Shown here: positions 1 to 7,883 of the stretch, piece after piece
Layout of the letters: each line of letters begins with the position of its first letter
How positions within the stretch are numbered: position 1 is the stretch's first letter
NCBI RefSeq assembly: GCF_001273835.1
Contig: NZ_JHEI01000131.1
Location: 19,093-83,092, forward strand
Reading direction: 5' to 3'
Length of the DNA: 64,000 bases
Source of the DNA: Leucobacter celer subsp. astrifaciens
GTDB taxonomy: Bacteria; Actinomycetota; Actinomycetes; Actinomycetales; Microbacteriaceae
Program-made: the position numbers and the translations under genes
The notes under the pieces: model-generated
Seen by the model: only the letters and a program-made list of their open reading frames with translations
Databases searched by the model: none
Told to the model about the DNA's origin: nothing

Positions 1-41
1 GTGAACACGGCTCCTCCGGTGAACAGCAGATCGGCGGCCAT
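1..41 (-). CDS. Amidohydrolase, N-terminal fragment cut by the window edge
   Basis: Only the first 13 codons lie in the window. The minus-strand ATG at 41 opens MAADLLFTGGAVFT, which has the typical start of a YtcJ-like metal-dependent amidohydrolase; compare the amidohydrolase starting at 13664, which opens TTSPDLILTGGRVYT. A GAGGGGAA ribosome site precedes the ATG by about 5 nt. The family assignment rests on this short start only. Confidence 0.6.
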   Translation of the reverse strand, partial: MAADLLFTGGAVF

Positions 42-280
42 GTCGGTTTCCCCTCGTCGTCGGCGGGATCGGTGTGATCGGGACAGCGTGAGCGCACCGC
101 GGCGGACGCTTCGCTCATCTCTGAGGCGATCCGCAAGGATGTCACCTCGCTCCAGAACTATCCGATCACGTCGTCGAATCACCCGTACCGATGCGAACAC
201 GAGCCTACCGCGGGCGGCGGTCTCAGAGCACGCCGACCGCGATCCCGCCTTCCTCGGCGGGGCCCGAACCCCCGGGAGTG
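42..280. other. Intergenic region between the amidohydrolase start and the TetR gene end
   Basis: About 240 bases with no supported gene. It must hold the leader of the left-edge amidohydrolase. No clear operator or terminator was recognised. Long open frames on the plus strand here and across the TetR gene are Arg/Pro/Ala-rich shadows without a ribosome site. Confidence 0.5.
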
Positions 281-916
281 TCAGGATCGCGCCGCGAGCC
301 CCTCAACGAGCCGCGCGAAGGACTCGTAGGCGCGCCGGGGGTCCATCGTCTGCGCCGCCACGCCGATGGCGGCCTCGCGCAGTGCCCCGACCAGCAGCAC
401 GGCGGCGCCCCCCGCGTCGACGTCGGCGGCGACATCGCCCGCGGCCTGCGCCCGCTCCAGCTCCTCGCGGATCGACACGACGCTCGCACCCGAGCCGATG
501 CCCCGCTCCTCCCCGTCCACGACCAGGGTGGGGCCGGAGACGTTGTAGAAGTGGCCGATGCGCGCGTCGCCGGCCAGATCGAACATCGCACGGGCGTGCG
601 CCACGATCCTGCCCCGCCAATCGTCCGCGGCGAGCACGGCCTCGCGCGTCCGCTCGACGAGCTGCCGGCCGAGTCTCGCGTAGGCGGCGCGCAGCAGTTC
701 GTCGCGACCGCCCGGGAAGTGCGCGTAGACGGTACCGCGGGAGATGCCCGACTCCGCCGAGATGCGATCGATCGTCGTCTCCGAGAGCCCCCCGCCGGCG
801 ACGACGGCGAGCACCGCGTCGACGAGCTCGCGCCGGGTGCGCAACTGCCGCCGCTCGCGCAGACTGGTCGGTCGGCTCTCGCTCTCCCCGTTCACACTGC
901 CCATTCTAGGGATCAC
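281..916 (-). CDS. TetR/AcrR family transcriptional regulator
   Basis: A 211-residue DNA-binding repressor-type protein. The helix-turn-helix lies at about residues 23-70 (RELVDAVLAVVAGGG, then ISAESGISRGTVYAHF), followed by a ligand-binding domain of usual size and no recognised subfamily. ATG at 904 (MGSVN) is an alternative start. It is divergent from the kinase gene, and the 150-bp gap holds a 17-bp palindrome at 1004-1020. The simplest reading is that it represses the kinase/aminotransferase pair and itself. The inducer is unknown. Confidence 0.92.
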   Translation of the reverse strand: MIPRMGSVNGESESRPTSLRERRQLRTRRELVDAVLAVVAGGGLSETTIDRISAESGISRGTVYAHFPGGRDELLRAAYARLGRQLVERTREAVLAADDWRGRIVAHARAMFDLAGDARIGHFYNVSGPTLVVDGEERGIGSGASVVSIREELERAQAAGDVAADVDAGGAAVLLVGALREAAIGVAAQTMDPRRAYESFARLVEGLAARS

Positions 917-1003
917 CCTCCACCCCGCTCTCCACCGTGCCCTCCACCCCGGGACACGCCGCGCACACCACGAACCGGCACTTGTGCAGACGACCTCACT
1001 TTT

Positions 1004-1020
1004 CTATACTCGGAGTATAG
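1004..1020. promoter_or_regulatory. 17-bp palindromic operator, probable TetR site
   Basis: CTATACTC, a central G, then GAGTATAG: perfect 8-bp arms. It lies 50 bp upstream of the kinase start and about 90 bp from the divergent TetR start, the normal place for an autoregulating TetR operator. The binding partner is inferred from position only. Confidence 0.65.
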
Positions 1021-1069
1021 TTTTCTGCCGGGATCCCAGCAATCACGTCAGTTCCTCGAAAGGACACGC

Positions 1070-2074
1070 ATGATCACCGTCGATCTCACCGCGGCGACAG
1101 AGCTCGCTCGCGAGGCCCTCGCCGAGTACGGCCTGGCGCCCGACACCGAGCTCACCCTGCTGAAGCAGCGCGAGAACTTCGTGTTCTCGCTCGGCCACGG
1201 CGGCACGGACTACGTGCTGCGCGTGCATCGTCAGGGCTATCACAGCGACGAGGAGCTCGGCTGCGAACTCGACTTCGTGCGCGCCCTGCACGGCGAGGGC
1301 GTTGCGGTGCCCCACTTCGTGCCCCTGAGCGATGGCCGCGGCTTCTGCGTAGCGGGCGCCGGGCACCCGGCCGGCGCGCACCAGATCGACCTGCAGCACC
1401 TGATCCCCAACCACGGCAACTTCGGCGACGAGCGCACGGGCGTCGACGGCACCGCCGCGATCGACCCCGCCGACTTCGCCGAGCTCGGGCGGCTCGCGGC
1501 GCGAGTGCACGATGCCACCGAGCGGTCGGGCTACACGATGGCGGTTCCGCGCGACGACTGGGACCTCGACGGCCTCGTCGGCCCGGAGCCCGCCTGGGGC
1601 GATCCCCTGCGCATCGAGGAACTCGCCGGCGAGGATCGCGCGGCCGTCGTGGCCGCGATCGCGCGCATCCGCGAGGAACTGGGCGCCTACGGCTCCCCCG
1701 CTCACCGATTCGGCCCCATCCACGCCGACCTCACGCCCGAGAACGTGCTGCGCACCCCCGGCGGTCTCGTGCTCATCGACTTCGACGACTTCGCGGCCGG
1801 CTGGCACCTCTTCGACCTCGCCACGGCGCTCTACTTCTACACCCCGCACCCCCGCTACGCCGAGTACCGCGACGCGCTCTTCGGCGGATACGAGTCGGTG
1901 CGACCGCTCGACGACGCCGACCGGAAGGTCTTCCCGGCGATCCTGCTGGCGCGCGGCCTCACCTACCTCGGCTGGTCCGCCGACCGCCGCGGCGAACCGA
2001 CCGCGGAGTGGCACGCCACCACGGTGCTCCCCCACATCGTCCGACTGTCGCGCGAGCTCGTCGCCTCCGCATGA
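1070..2074 (+). CDS. APH-family small-molecule kinase (hydroxylysine/homoserine kinase-like)
   Basis: A 334-residue protein of the aminoglycoside phosphotransferase/choline kinase fold. The catalytic loop HADLTPEN lies at 218-225 and the metal-binding LIDFDD at 235-240, both as in active family members. The ATG at 1070 has GAAAGGA 6 nt upstream; longer frames read through the promoter. The next gene is an AGXT2-like class III aminotransferase. In animals and bacteria this pairing is known as hydroxylysine kinase plus 5-phosphohydroxylysine phospho-lyase, or ethanolamine-phosphate phospho-lyase. It probably phosphorylates a hydroxyl-amine that the partner then cleaves. The substrate is not readable from sequence, so homoserine- or choline-type substrates remain possible. 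Confidence 0.85.
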   Translation: MITVDLTAATELAREALAEYGLAPDTELTLLKQRENFVFSLGHGGTDYVLRVHRQGYHSDEELGCELDFVRALHGEGVAVPHFVPLSDGRGFCVAGAGHPAGAHQIDLQHLIPNHGNFGDERTGVDGTAAIDPADFAELGRLAARVHDATERSGYTMAVPRDDWDLDGLVGPEPAWGDPLRIEELAGEDRAAVVAAIARIREELGAYGSPAHRFGPIHADLTPENVLRTPGGLVLIDFDDFAAGWHLFDLATALYFYTPHPRYAEYRDALFGGYESVRPLDDADRKVFPAILLARGLTYLGWSADRRGEPTAEWHATTVLPHIVRLSRELVASA

Positions 2075-2117
2075 GCGTCGTTCCCGCCCGACCACCGATT
2101 CCGTATTCGTGGGCGAG

Positions 2118-2210
2118 ATCCTGCGACTCGCTCCGCTCGCGCAGGATGACGAACGGGACCACCCGCTCCCGCAGGATCACGAACGAGACCACCCGCTCCC
2201 GCAGGATGAC
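2118..2210. repeat. Intergenic palindrome plus 30-bp tandem repeat
   Basis: ATCCTGCG at 2118-2125 pairs with CGCAGGAT at 2140-2147. The right arm begins a 30-bp unit repeated at 2140-2169 and 2170-2199, with a partial third copy to 2210 (unit start CGCAGGATGACGAACGGGAC). The same palindrome family recurs at 15340-15410. It lies between the kinase and aminotransferase genes and may form an RNA stem inside the two-gene transcript. Confidence 0.75.
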
Positions 2211-2237
2211 ACCAGAGAAACCCGAGGAGAACGCAGA

Positions 2238-3506
2238 ATGACCTCCAACGCCGAACTCATCGAGCGCCGCAACCGCACGATCGGCCCCTACTCGCCGCTC
2301 TTCTACACCGAGCCCCTGCAGTTCGTGTCGGCCAAGGGCGTGTGGTTCACCGAGGCGAGCGGCGAGCGCTACCTCGACGGCTACAACAACGTGCCGCACG
2401 TCGGCCACTGCAACGACCGCGTGGTCGCCGCGCTCGCCGACCAGGCCGCCACGCTCAACGTGCACACCCGCTACCTCAACGAGCGCGTGGTCGACTACTC
2501 GGAGCGCCTGCTCGCCACCTTCGAGCCCCGCCTCGACCGCATCTTCTTCGGCAATTCGGGATCCGAGGCCAACGAGCTCGCGATCCGCATCTCGCGCCAG
2601 CTCACCGGCAGCACGGGCATGATCGTGTCCGACTACAGCTACCACGGCACCACGATCACCCTCGCCGGGCTCACCACCGGACTCAAGACGGCGATCCCCC
2701 TCGACCCGAACGTGCGCACGCTGCGCATCCCGGATCTGGATCGGGATCCCCGCCCCGAGGCCGAAGTACTCGCGGAGACGCTCGCCTCGCTCGACGCGTC
2801 GATCGCGTCGCTGCAGGAGGCCGGCTTCGGCGTCGCCGCCTGCCTCTTCGACCCCCTGTTCTCCACCGAGGGCATGCCCCGCCTGCCCGAGGGCCTCGTG
2901 CAGGGCATCGCGGATCGCGTACGCGCCGCCGGCGGCATGGTCATCGCGGACGAGGTGCAGAGCGGCTTCGGGCGCACCGGCACCCACATGTGGGGCCACC
3001 AGTACGCGGGCATGGCGGCGGACCTCGTGACCATGGGCAAGCCGATGGGCAACGGCCATCCCATGTCGGCGGTGGTGACGAGCGAGGACGTGCTCGATCG
3101 CTTCGGCTCGCAGAACGAGTTCTTCAACACCTTCGCGGGCAACCCGGTCTCGGCCGCCGTCGGCGAGGCCGTGCTGCTCGAGATGGAGGAGGAGCAGCTC
3201 ATGGCGCGGGCGAAGACCCTCGGCGACGAGGCAGCCGCGCGCTTCCGGGAGTTCGCCGCGCGCTACGACTTCGTGCGCTCGGCCAAGGGCGTCGGCATGT
3301 TCCTGGGGCTCGATTTCGCCGTGGACGGCGAGCCCGCTCCGCAGCTCGCGAAGCAGGTCGTCGAGGCGATGAAAGCTCGTAAGGTGCTCATCTCGAGGAT
3401 CGGGCGCGACGAGAGCGTGCTCAAGGTGCGCCCGCCGCTCGCCTTCGGCGCGGAGGAGCTGCCGATCCTGCTCGACGCGCTTGCCGATGCTCTGTCGGAA
3501 GTTTAA
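2238..3506 (+). CDS. Class III aminotransferase / phospho-lyase-like PLP enzyme
   Basis: A 422-residue fold-type I PLP enzyme. Visible are GNSGSEANE (105-113, phosphate-binding region), DEVQSGFGRTG (from D238) and MGKPMGNGHP with the Schiff-base lysine K268. The GKPxGNGHP form is that of the AGXT2/ethanolamine-phosphate phospho-lyase branch. ATG 2238 follows GAGGAGAACGCAGA. It is the second gene after a kinase, so the likely reaction is amine- and phosphate-releasing cleavage of the phosphorylated product rather than a simple transamination. That functional step is inference from the pairing; the family assignment is firm. Confidence 0.88.
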   Translation: MTSNAELIERRNRTIGPYSPLFYTEPLQFVSAKGVWFTEASGERYLDGYNNVPHVGHCNDRVVAALADQAATLNVHTRYLNERVVDYSERLLATFEPRLDRIFFGNSGSEANELAIRISRQLTGSTGMIVSDYSYHGTTITLAGLTTGLKTAIPLDPNVRTLRIPDLDRDPRPEAEVLAETLASLDASIASLQEAGFGVAACLFDPLFSTEGMPRLPEGLVQGIADRVRAAGGMVIADEVQSGFGRTGTHMWGHQYAGMAADLVTMGKPMGNGHPMSAVVTSEDVLDRFGSQNEFFNTFAGNPVSAAVGEAVLLEMEEEQLMARAKTLGDEAAARFREFAARYDFVRSAKGVGMFLGLDFAVDGEPAPQLAKQVVEAMKARKVLISRIGRDESVLKVRPPLAFGAEELPILLDALADALSEV

Positions 3507-3548
3507 GGTGTATCCTCTCGGCAGGTAGATCGAAGAAGGTGATTGGCT

Positions 3549-4514
3549 GTGCAGATCGCTCCGCAACGAGGCGGCGCCTCGCGCCCAGAGTCTCGCCCCG
3601 CCCAGGTCGACAGCCTCGGGGGCTTTCGCAATCTGGTGTCATCGTCGTTCGTGCCGCTGCGCATCAGCACCGAACGCGATGACGCCTTCTCGGCCCGGCT
3701 GACAGCCGCAGACGCCGACGACATCGTCTTCACGGAGGTGGCCGCGAGACCTCACCTCGTCGAGCGCACCCCCGAGACCATCGCCAGCGGCGGCAGCGGC
3801 TACTACAAGGTGAGCCTGTTGATCTCCGGCAGCAGCATCCTCGTGCAGGACGGCCGCGAGCTCGTCATGCGGCCGGGCGACCTGACCGTGTACGACACGT
3901 CGCGCCCCTACTCGCTGCTGTTCGGCGAGGAGTTCCGCAACCTCATCATGATGTTCCCGAAGGACCGGCTCGACATCCCGATCCCCTTCACGGAGCAGCT
4001 CACGGCGGTGTCGTTCGCGCAGGAGCACAGCGGCCTCACCCCGGTGATCACGACCTTCCTCTCCCAGTTCCCCGCTCAGCTGACGCACCTCTCCGACCGC
4101 GTGCGCGCGAAGCTCGCCCACACCAGCCTCGATCTCATGGGAACGCTGTTCTCCACCATCCTCGACGCCGACCCGGGGCAGCGCGACCCGCACCAGGTGC
4201 TGCTGCAGAAGATCTACAGCTACATCGACCTCCACCTCGCGTCGCCCGAGCTCTCCCCCGGCAGCATCGCGGCCGCGCACTACATCTCCACGCGGCACCT
4301 GCACTCGCTGTTCCGGCAGGCCGACACCACGGTGTCGACCTGGATCCGCGAGCGGCGTCTCGAGCGCTGCCGCACCGATCTGCTCGATCCGGTGCTCAGC
4401 GACCGCACCGTCTCCGCGATCGCTGCGCGCTGGGGCTTCACCGACGCCGCGCACTTCAGCCGCGTCTTCAAGGCGAGCTACGGCGTCTCGCCCAGCGAGC
4501 TGCGCCGCTTCTGA
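3549..4514 (+). CDS. AraC family transcriptional activator, FeaR-like
   Basis: A 321-residue regulator. The N-terminal half looks like an AraC-binding-like cupin domain (PF14525 type; YKVSLLISGSSILVQDGRE), and the last ~105 residues carry the two AraC helix-turn-helix motifs ending FTDAAHFSRVFKASYGVSP. GTG 3549 is preferred because AGAAGG lies 9 nt upstream; the in-frame TTG at 3543 is too close. This architecture includes E. coli FeaR, activator of tyramine oxidase and phenylacetaldehyde dehydrogenase. That fits the MoaF and amine oxidase genes downstream. It is probably an amine- or aldehyde-responsive activator of this block. Confidence 0.88.
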   Translation: MQIAPQRGGASRPESRPAQVDSLGGFRNLVSSSFVPLRISTERDDAFSARLTAADADDIVFTEVAARPHLVERTPETIASGGSGYYKVSLLISGSSILVQDGRELVMRPGDLTVYDTSRPYSLLFGEEFRNLIMMFPKDRLDIPIPFTEQLTAVSFAQEHSGLTPVITTFLSQFPAQLTHLSDRVRAKLAHTSLDLMGTLFSTILDADPGQRDPHQVLLQKIYSYIDLHLASPELSPGSIAAAHYISTRHLHSLFRQADTTVSTWIRERRLERCRTDLLDPVLSDRTVSAIAARWGFTDAAHFSRVFKASYGVSPSELRRF

Positions 4515-4786
4515 TTCGTGCTCCGAGCGCCCGCCCGGCCCCTCGGCCGAGCGGGTGCTCGGTGCGCCTTCTGCAGCGCCGGATCCGCGTTTTCGGCGCC
4601 ACACCGCAACCGAGTCGTAATACTCGTTGTCCAGCAGTGCACGGGCATTGTCTGTAGCGGTGCTGATCGGTTCGCGACGCCCCGCGAGTGCTTACAGTGA
4701 GAGCACATTCCGAGCGATGAGGCTCGCCTGGCGCGCACCGCCCTCGGAACCCCGCTGTATCGATTCCAAGGGAGGAAGCCGGGACG
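4515..4786 (+). promoter_or_regulatory. Intergenic control region before the moaF-transporter genes
   Basis: About 270 bases with no gene. Just after the AraC stop is a GC-rich hairpin (CGGCC-CCTC-GGCCG within 4530-4560) that could terminate the regulator transcript. CGAGT and ACTCG form an inverted repeat around a 6-bp spacer at 4611-4626, a possible regulator site. GGGAGGAAG at 4770-4778 is the ribosome site of the next gene. Confidence 0.45.
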
Positions 4787-5599
4787 ATGACGACCCCCGA
4801 CACCAGCACCATCGCAGCCGACCCGAACGAGTGGCGCACCTACGACGAGTTCGCCGCGGGCATCGACACCTTCCGACTGCCGAACACGAGCCTCGAGGGC
4901 CGTTCCCTCTCCCTCGTCCTCGAAGACGGCTCCGGGCTCGACCTGGTCTTCGGCGCCGATACCGCCCGCTGGAGCGCGACCGGCGCCTTCGCCACGGACG
5001 GCGAGCTGAGCGACCCCTACGACGCCGTGCGCGTGCGCGACGACGTCGTCTTCGTGAACCTGCCCATCGAGTCGCGCGAGCGCGAGGCCATCACCGTCGT
5101 GTTCTCGGAGACGACGCATCGCGCGCTCGTCGCCCGCTCCGAGATCGGCGAGGAGGACGTGGAGGGCGAGCCCCGCGTCGACCAGACCTTCTGGTCGGCC
5201 GTCACCGACGCGGGCGAGCCGAGCGGTGAGGTGCCGGGGCCGTCGCGCGATCTGATCGGCATGCGCAACCTCTACCGCTACAGCCCCCACCACCTCTACG
5301 AGCACGTCTACATCTCGAGCCAGCGCTACGCATGGCAGTGCGTGGAGGGCGTGCAGCGCGGGCACGGCGACATGGACATGTCGACCGTCTGGAAGTTCGC
5401 CGACGGCCTCTACCTCTTCTGCTTCCGCGAGTTCCGCATCGCCGTCGCGAGCGTGTGGCTGCACGACCTCGGCTACCAGCTGCACACGACCGGCGTCTTC
5501 CTCGGCATCACCGGCGAGGGTCGGGCCGAGCACTCGCGCGCAGGCGGTCGCATCTACCCGATCGGCACCGTCAAGTACCCCGACGTGCAGCCGGTCTGA
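4787..5599 (+). CDS. MoaF-like protein
   Basis: A 270-residue protein resembling the two-domain MoaF family: an N-terminal lipocalin-like half (GRSLSLVLEDGSGLDLVFG) and a C-terminal half with YRYSPHHLYEHVYIS and VWLHDLGYQLHTTG. MoaF genes were named in Klebsiella beside the monoamine-induced aryl-sulfatase/tyramine oxidase region. Their biochemical function is unsettled and they are not true molybdopterin enzymes. No signal peptide. It sits between the AraC regulator and the binding protein of a Liv-type transporter, which supports an amine-related role. Confidence 0.72.
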   Translation: MTTPDTSTIAADPNEWRTYDEFAAGIDTFRLPNTSLEGRSLSLVLEDGSGLDLVFGADTARWSATGAFATDGELSDPYDAVRVRDDVVFVNLPIESREREAITVVFSETTHRALVARSEIGEEDVEGEPRVDQTFWSAVTDAGEPSGEVPGPSRDLIGMRNLYRYSPHHLYEHVYISSQRYAWQCVEGVQRGHGDMDMSTVWKFADGLYLFCFREFRIAVASVWLHDLGYQLHTTGVFLGITGEGRAEHSRAGGRIYPIGTVKYPDVQPV

Positions 5600-5648
5600 C
5601 TCCGATTCACTGCTCCATTCCCACTCCATCCATCCGAGAGGACACACC

Positions 5649-6830
5649 ATGAAATCACGCATCCTGGGCGCTGCCGCGCTGACCGCGGCAGCCGCACTCG
5701 TGCTGAGCGGCTGCGCAGGCGGTGAGGGCGGCGGCGAAGGCGCACCGATCAAGCTCGGCTCCGTCAACACCATCAGCGGCCCCGCCACCTTCCCCGAGGC
5801 CTCGGAGGCCGCGAAGGCGGTCTTCGACAAGGTCAACGCCGACGGCGGCATCAACGGCCGCATGATCGAGTACAAGGTCACCGACGACAAGGCCGATCCC
5901 GCCACCGCCACCGCATCGGCGCGCGAACTGGTGGGCAGCGACGAGGTCGTCGCGCTCGTCGGCAGTGCGTCGCTGCTCGACTGCGAGATCAACGCGAAGT
6001 ACTACGAGCAGGAGGGCGTCCGCTCGGTCCAGGGCATCGGCGTCGACCCCGGCTGCTTCAGCTCGCCCAACATCGCACCCACCAACATCGGCCCCTTCAA
6101 CGACACCACCCTCACGATGCTCTACGGTTCGGAGGAGCTCGGGCTCGAGAACCTCTGCGTGCTGACGAGCGTCATCGGCTCCACCGGCCCCGCCTACCAG
6201 GCCGCGGTCGACCGCTGGAGCGAGATCACCGGCAAGCAGCCCACCTTCGTCGACGACACCGTGCCCTACGGCGGCGCCGACTACACGCCCTACATCGTGA
6301 AGGCGCGTGAGGCCGGCTGCGACGGCATCGTCGCCAACTCGGTCGAGCCCGATGCGATCGGCCTGATCAAGGCGGCGAACCAGCAGGGCTGGGACGACGT
6401 CACCTTCCTGCTCCTCACCTCGGTGTACAGCGAGAGCTTCGCGGCCGCCGTCGACAACAGCGCGGCCGGCGTCTACGTGCCCGCCGAGTTCTACCCCTTC
6501 ACCGAGGACAGCGACGTCAACGCCGACTGGAAGGCGCTGATGGACGAGAACGGGATCACGCTCACCTCGTTCAGCCAGGGCGGCTACCTCGCAGCGACCT
6601 TCCTGGTGGAGGTGCTCGAGAGCATCGACGGCGACATCACCCGTGAGAGCGTCAACGAGGCGCTGAGCGGCATGGCTCCGATCGCCAATCCGATGATCGC
6701 CTACGAGTACCAGTTCGACAAGATCGCCGCGCAGGACTTCCAGCCCGGCGGGTGGCCCGTCGTGCTGAAGTCGGGCACCAACGCCTGGGAGCAGGCGGCC
6801 GACGACTGGCTGATGATCCCGGCGAACTGA
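5649..6830 (+). CDS. Liv-type ABC transporter substrate-binding lipoprotein
   Basis: A 393-residue binding protein with a lipoprotein signal peptide (LVLSGC, lipidated Cys22) and the periplasmic-binding type I fold of the branched-chain amino acid/aromatic/amide group (LGSVNTISGPATFPE, DDKADPATATA). It would capture the substrate on the outer membrane face for the permeases and ATPases encoded just downstream. A 50-bp gap follows the moaF-like gene. Substrate is not readable. With an amine oxidase nearby, an amine or aromatic compound is plausible, but an amino acid cannot be excluded. Confidence 0.9.
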   Translation: MKSRILGAAALTAAAALVLSGCAGGEGGGEGAPIKLGSVNTISGPATFPEASEAAKAVFDKVNADGGINGRMIEYKVTDDKADPATATASARELVGSDEVVALVGSASLLDCEINAKYYEQEGVRSVQGIGVDPGCFSSPNIAPTNIGPFNDTTLTMLYGSEELGLENLCVLTSVIGSTGPAYQAAVDRWSEITGKQPTFVDDTVPYGGADYTPYIVKAREAGCDGIVANSVEPDAIGLIKAANQQGWDDVTFLLLTSVYSESFAAAVDNSAAGVYVPAEFYPFTEDSDVNADWKALMDENGITLTSFSQGGYLAATFLVEVLESIDGDITRESVNEALSGMAPIANPMIAYEYQFDKIAAQDFQPGGWPVVLKSGTNAWEQAADDWLMIPAN

Positions 6831-6870
6831 CCCAGCCGGCTTCAGACCGGTTCCGCACCCAACCGCTGCC

Positions 6871-6945
6871 CGGGTGAGTGAGCGGAGCGAATCGAAACCA
6901 CTCCTCGTGAGGATTTCGACTCGCTCCGCTCGCTCGATCGGCAGC
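6871..6945. repeat. Intergenic palindromic repeat (GAGCGNAGCGAGTCGAAA family)
   Basis: GAGCGGAGCGAATCGAAACC and its inverted copy GATTTCGACTCGCTCCGCTC form long arms around CTCCTCGTG. It lies between the binding-protein gene and the first permease. It may stabilise the upstream mRNA or lower downstream expression, as such repeats can in bacterial operons. Confidence 0.75.
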
Positions 6946-7007
6946 CAGCTCTGAAGGAATTCCATGCCTCACAGTCCCCACCCCCGACCGGTCCCGCGGA
7001 GGCGGCC

Positions 7008-7883
7008 GTGAACGGCGGCGCGCTGCTGCAGGGCGCGCTCTCGGGTCTCGCCGCCGGCGGCGTGTACGCGGTGTTCGCCGTCACGCTGACCCTCATGTCC
7101 CGCCTGGTGCGCGTCGTCAACTTCGCCCAGGCCGCCACCGGCATGTTCGCCGCGTTCATCGCGGTCTGGTTCGCCAGCAAGCTCGGCATGCCCGTCTGGC
7201 TCGCGACGGTCGCCGGCATCGTGGTCGGCGCGCTGCTCGCCGCCATCATCGGCTGGATCGCCGCGACCTGGCTCTCCGAGGCCGATCTCTCCACGCGATC
7301 CGCGATGACCGTCGGCCCCTTCCTGCTGCTGATGTCGCTCTCCTACATCATGTTCGGCAACAAGCCGCAGCCCTTCTCCCCGATCTTCAACGGCCCCGCG
7401 TTCACGGTCGCGGGCGTCGTGGTGAGCTGGGTCACCGTCATCACGGTCTCCCTCGCGATCGCGGTCGCCCTCGCATCGGCGCTCGTGCTGCGCAAGACGA
7501 CGATCGGCACGAAGCTCCGCGCGCTCTCCGACCGCCCGACCACGGCGGAGCTCATCGGCATCTCGTCGAAGCCGCTGGCGATCGGCGTGTGGGCCGTGAC
7601 GGGTGCGATCAGCGCCATCACGATCCTCATCATCGCGCCGACCCAGTCGAACGACGCCGTCAGCCTCTCCATGCTCATCATCCCCGCGGCCGCGGCCGCG
7701 CTGCTCGGCGGTTTCAAGCGCCTCGACCTCGCGGTCGTGGGCGGTCTGCTGCTCGGCCTCATCAACGGCATGGTGGCGCAGATCGGCGAACTGGCGCTCG
7801 TGCGCAACTTCGTGCCGCTCCTGTTCATCGTGATCCTGCTGCTGTGGTCGCAGCGAAAGGAGGTGTGGGATGCTGCTCGCTAA
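7008..7883 (+). CDS. Liv-type ABC transporter permease (LivH-like)
   Basis: A 291-residue polytopic membrane protein with LivH features: GLAAGGVYAVFAVTLTLM at the N terminus, AQAATGMFAAFIAVW, and a LGGFKRLDLAVVGGLLLG loop near the C terminus that contacts the ATPase. GTG 7008 is chosen from the GCGGAGG 5 nt upstream. The stop overlaps the next gene by 14 nt, so translation is coupled to the fused permease-ATPase partner. Confidence 0.9.
   Translation: MNGGALLQGALSGLAAGGVYAVFAVTLTLMSRLVRVVNFAQAATGMFAAFIAVWFASKLGMPVWLATVAGIVVGALLAAIIGWIAATWLSEADLSTRSAMTVGPFLLLMSLSYIMFGNKPQPFSPIFNGPAFTVAGVVVSWVTVITVSLAIAVALASALVLRKTTIGTKLRALSDRPTTAELIGISSKPLAIGVWAVTGAISAITILIIAPTQSNDAVSLSMLIIPAAAAALLGGFKRLDLAVVGGLLLGLINGMVAQIGELALVRNFVPLLFIVILLLWSQRKEVWDAAR

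Noticed and set aside
1..909. 302-codon plus-strand frame across the left edge
   Set aside because: Arg/Pro/Ala-rich shadow of the TetR gene on the other strand, with no recognised domain or ribosome site.
4611..4626. CGAGT-N6-ACTCG inverted repeat as an AraC operator
   Set aside because: AraC proteins usually bind direct repeats, and 5-bp arms are common by chance at this GC content. Mentioned only within the intergenic entry.
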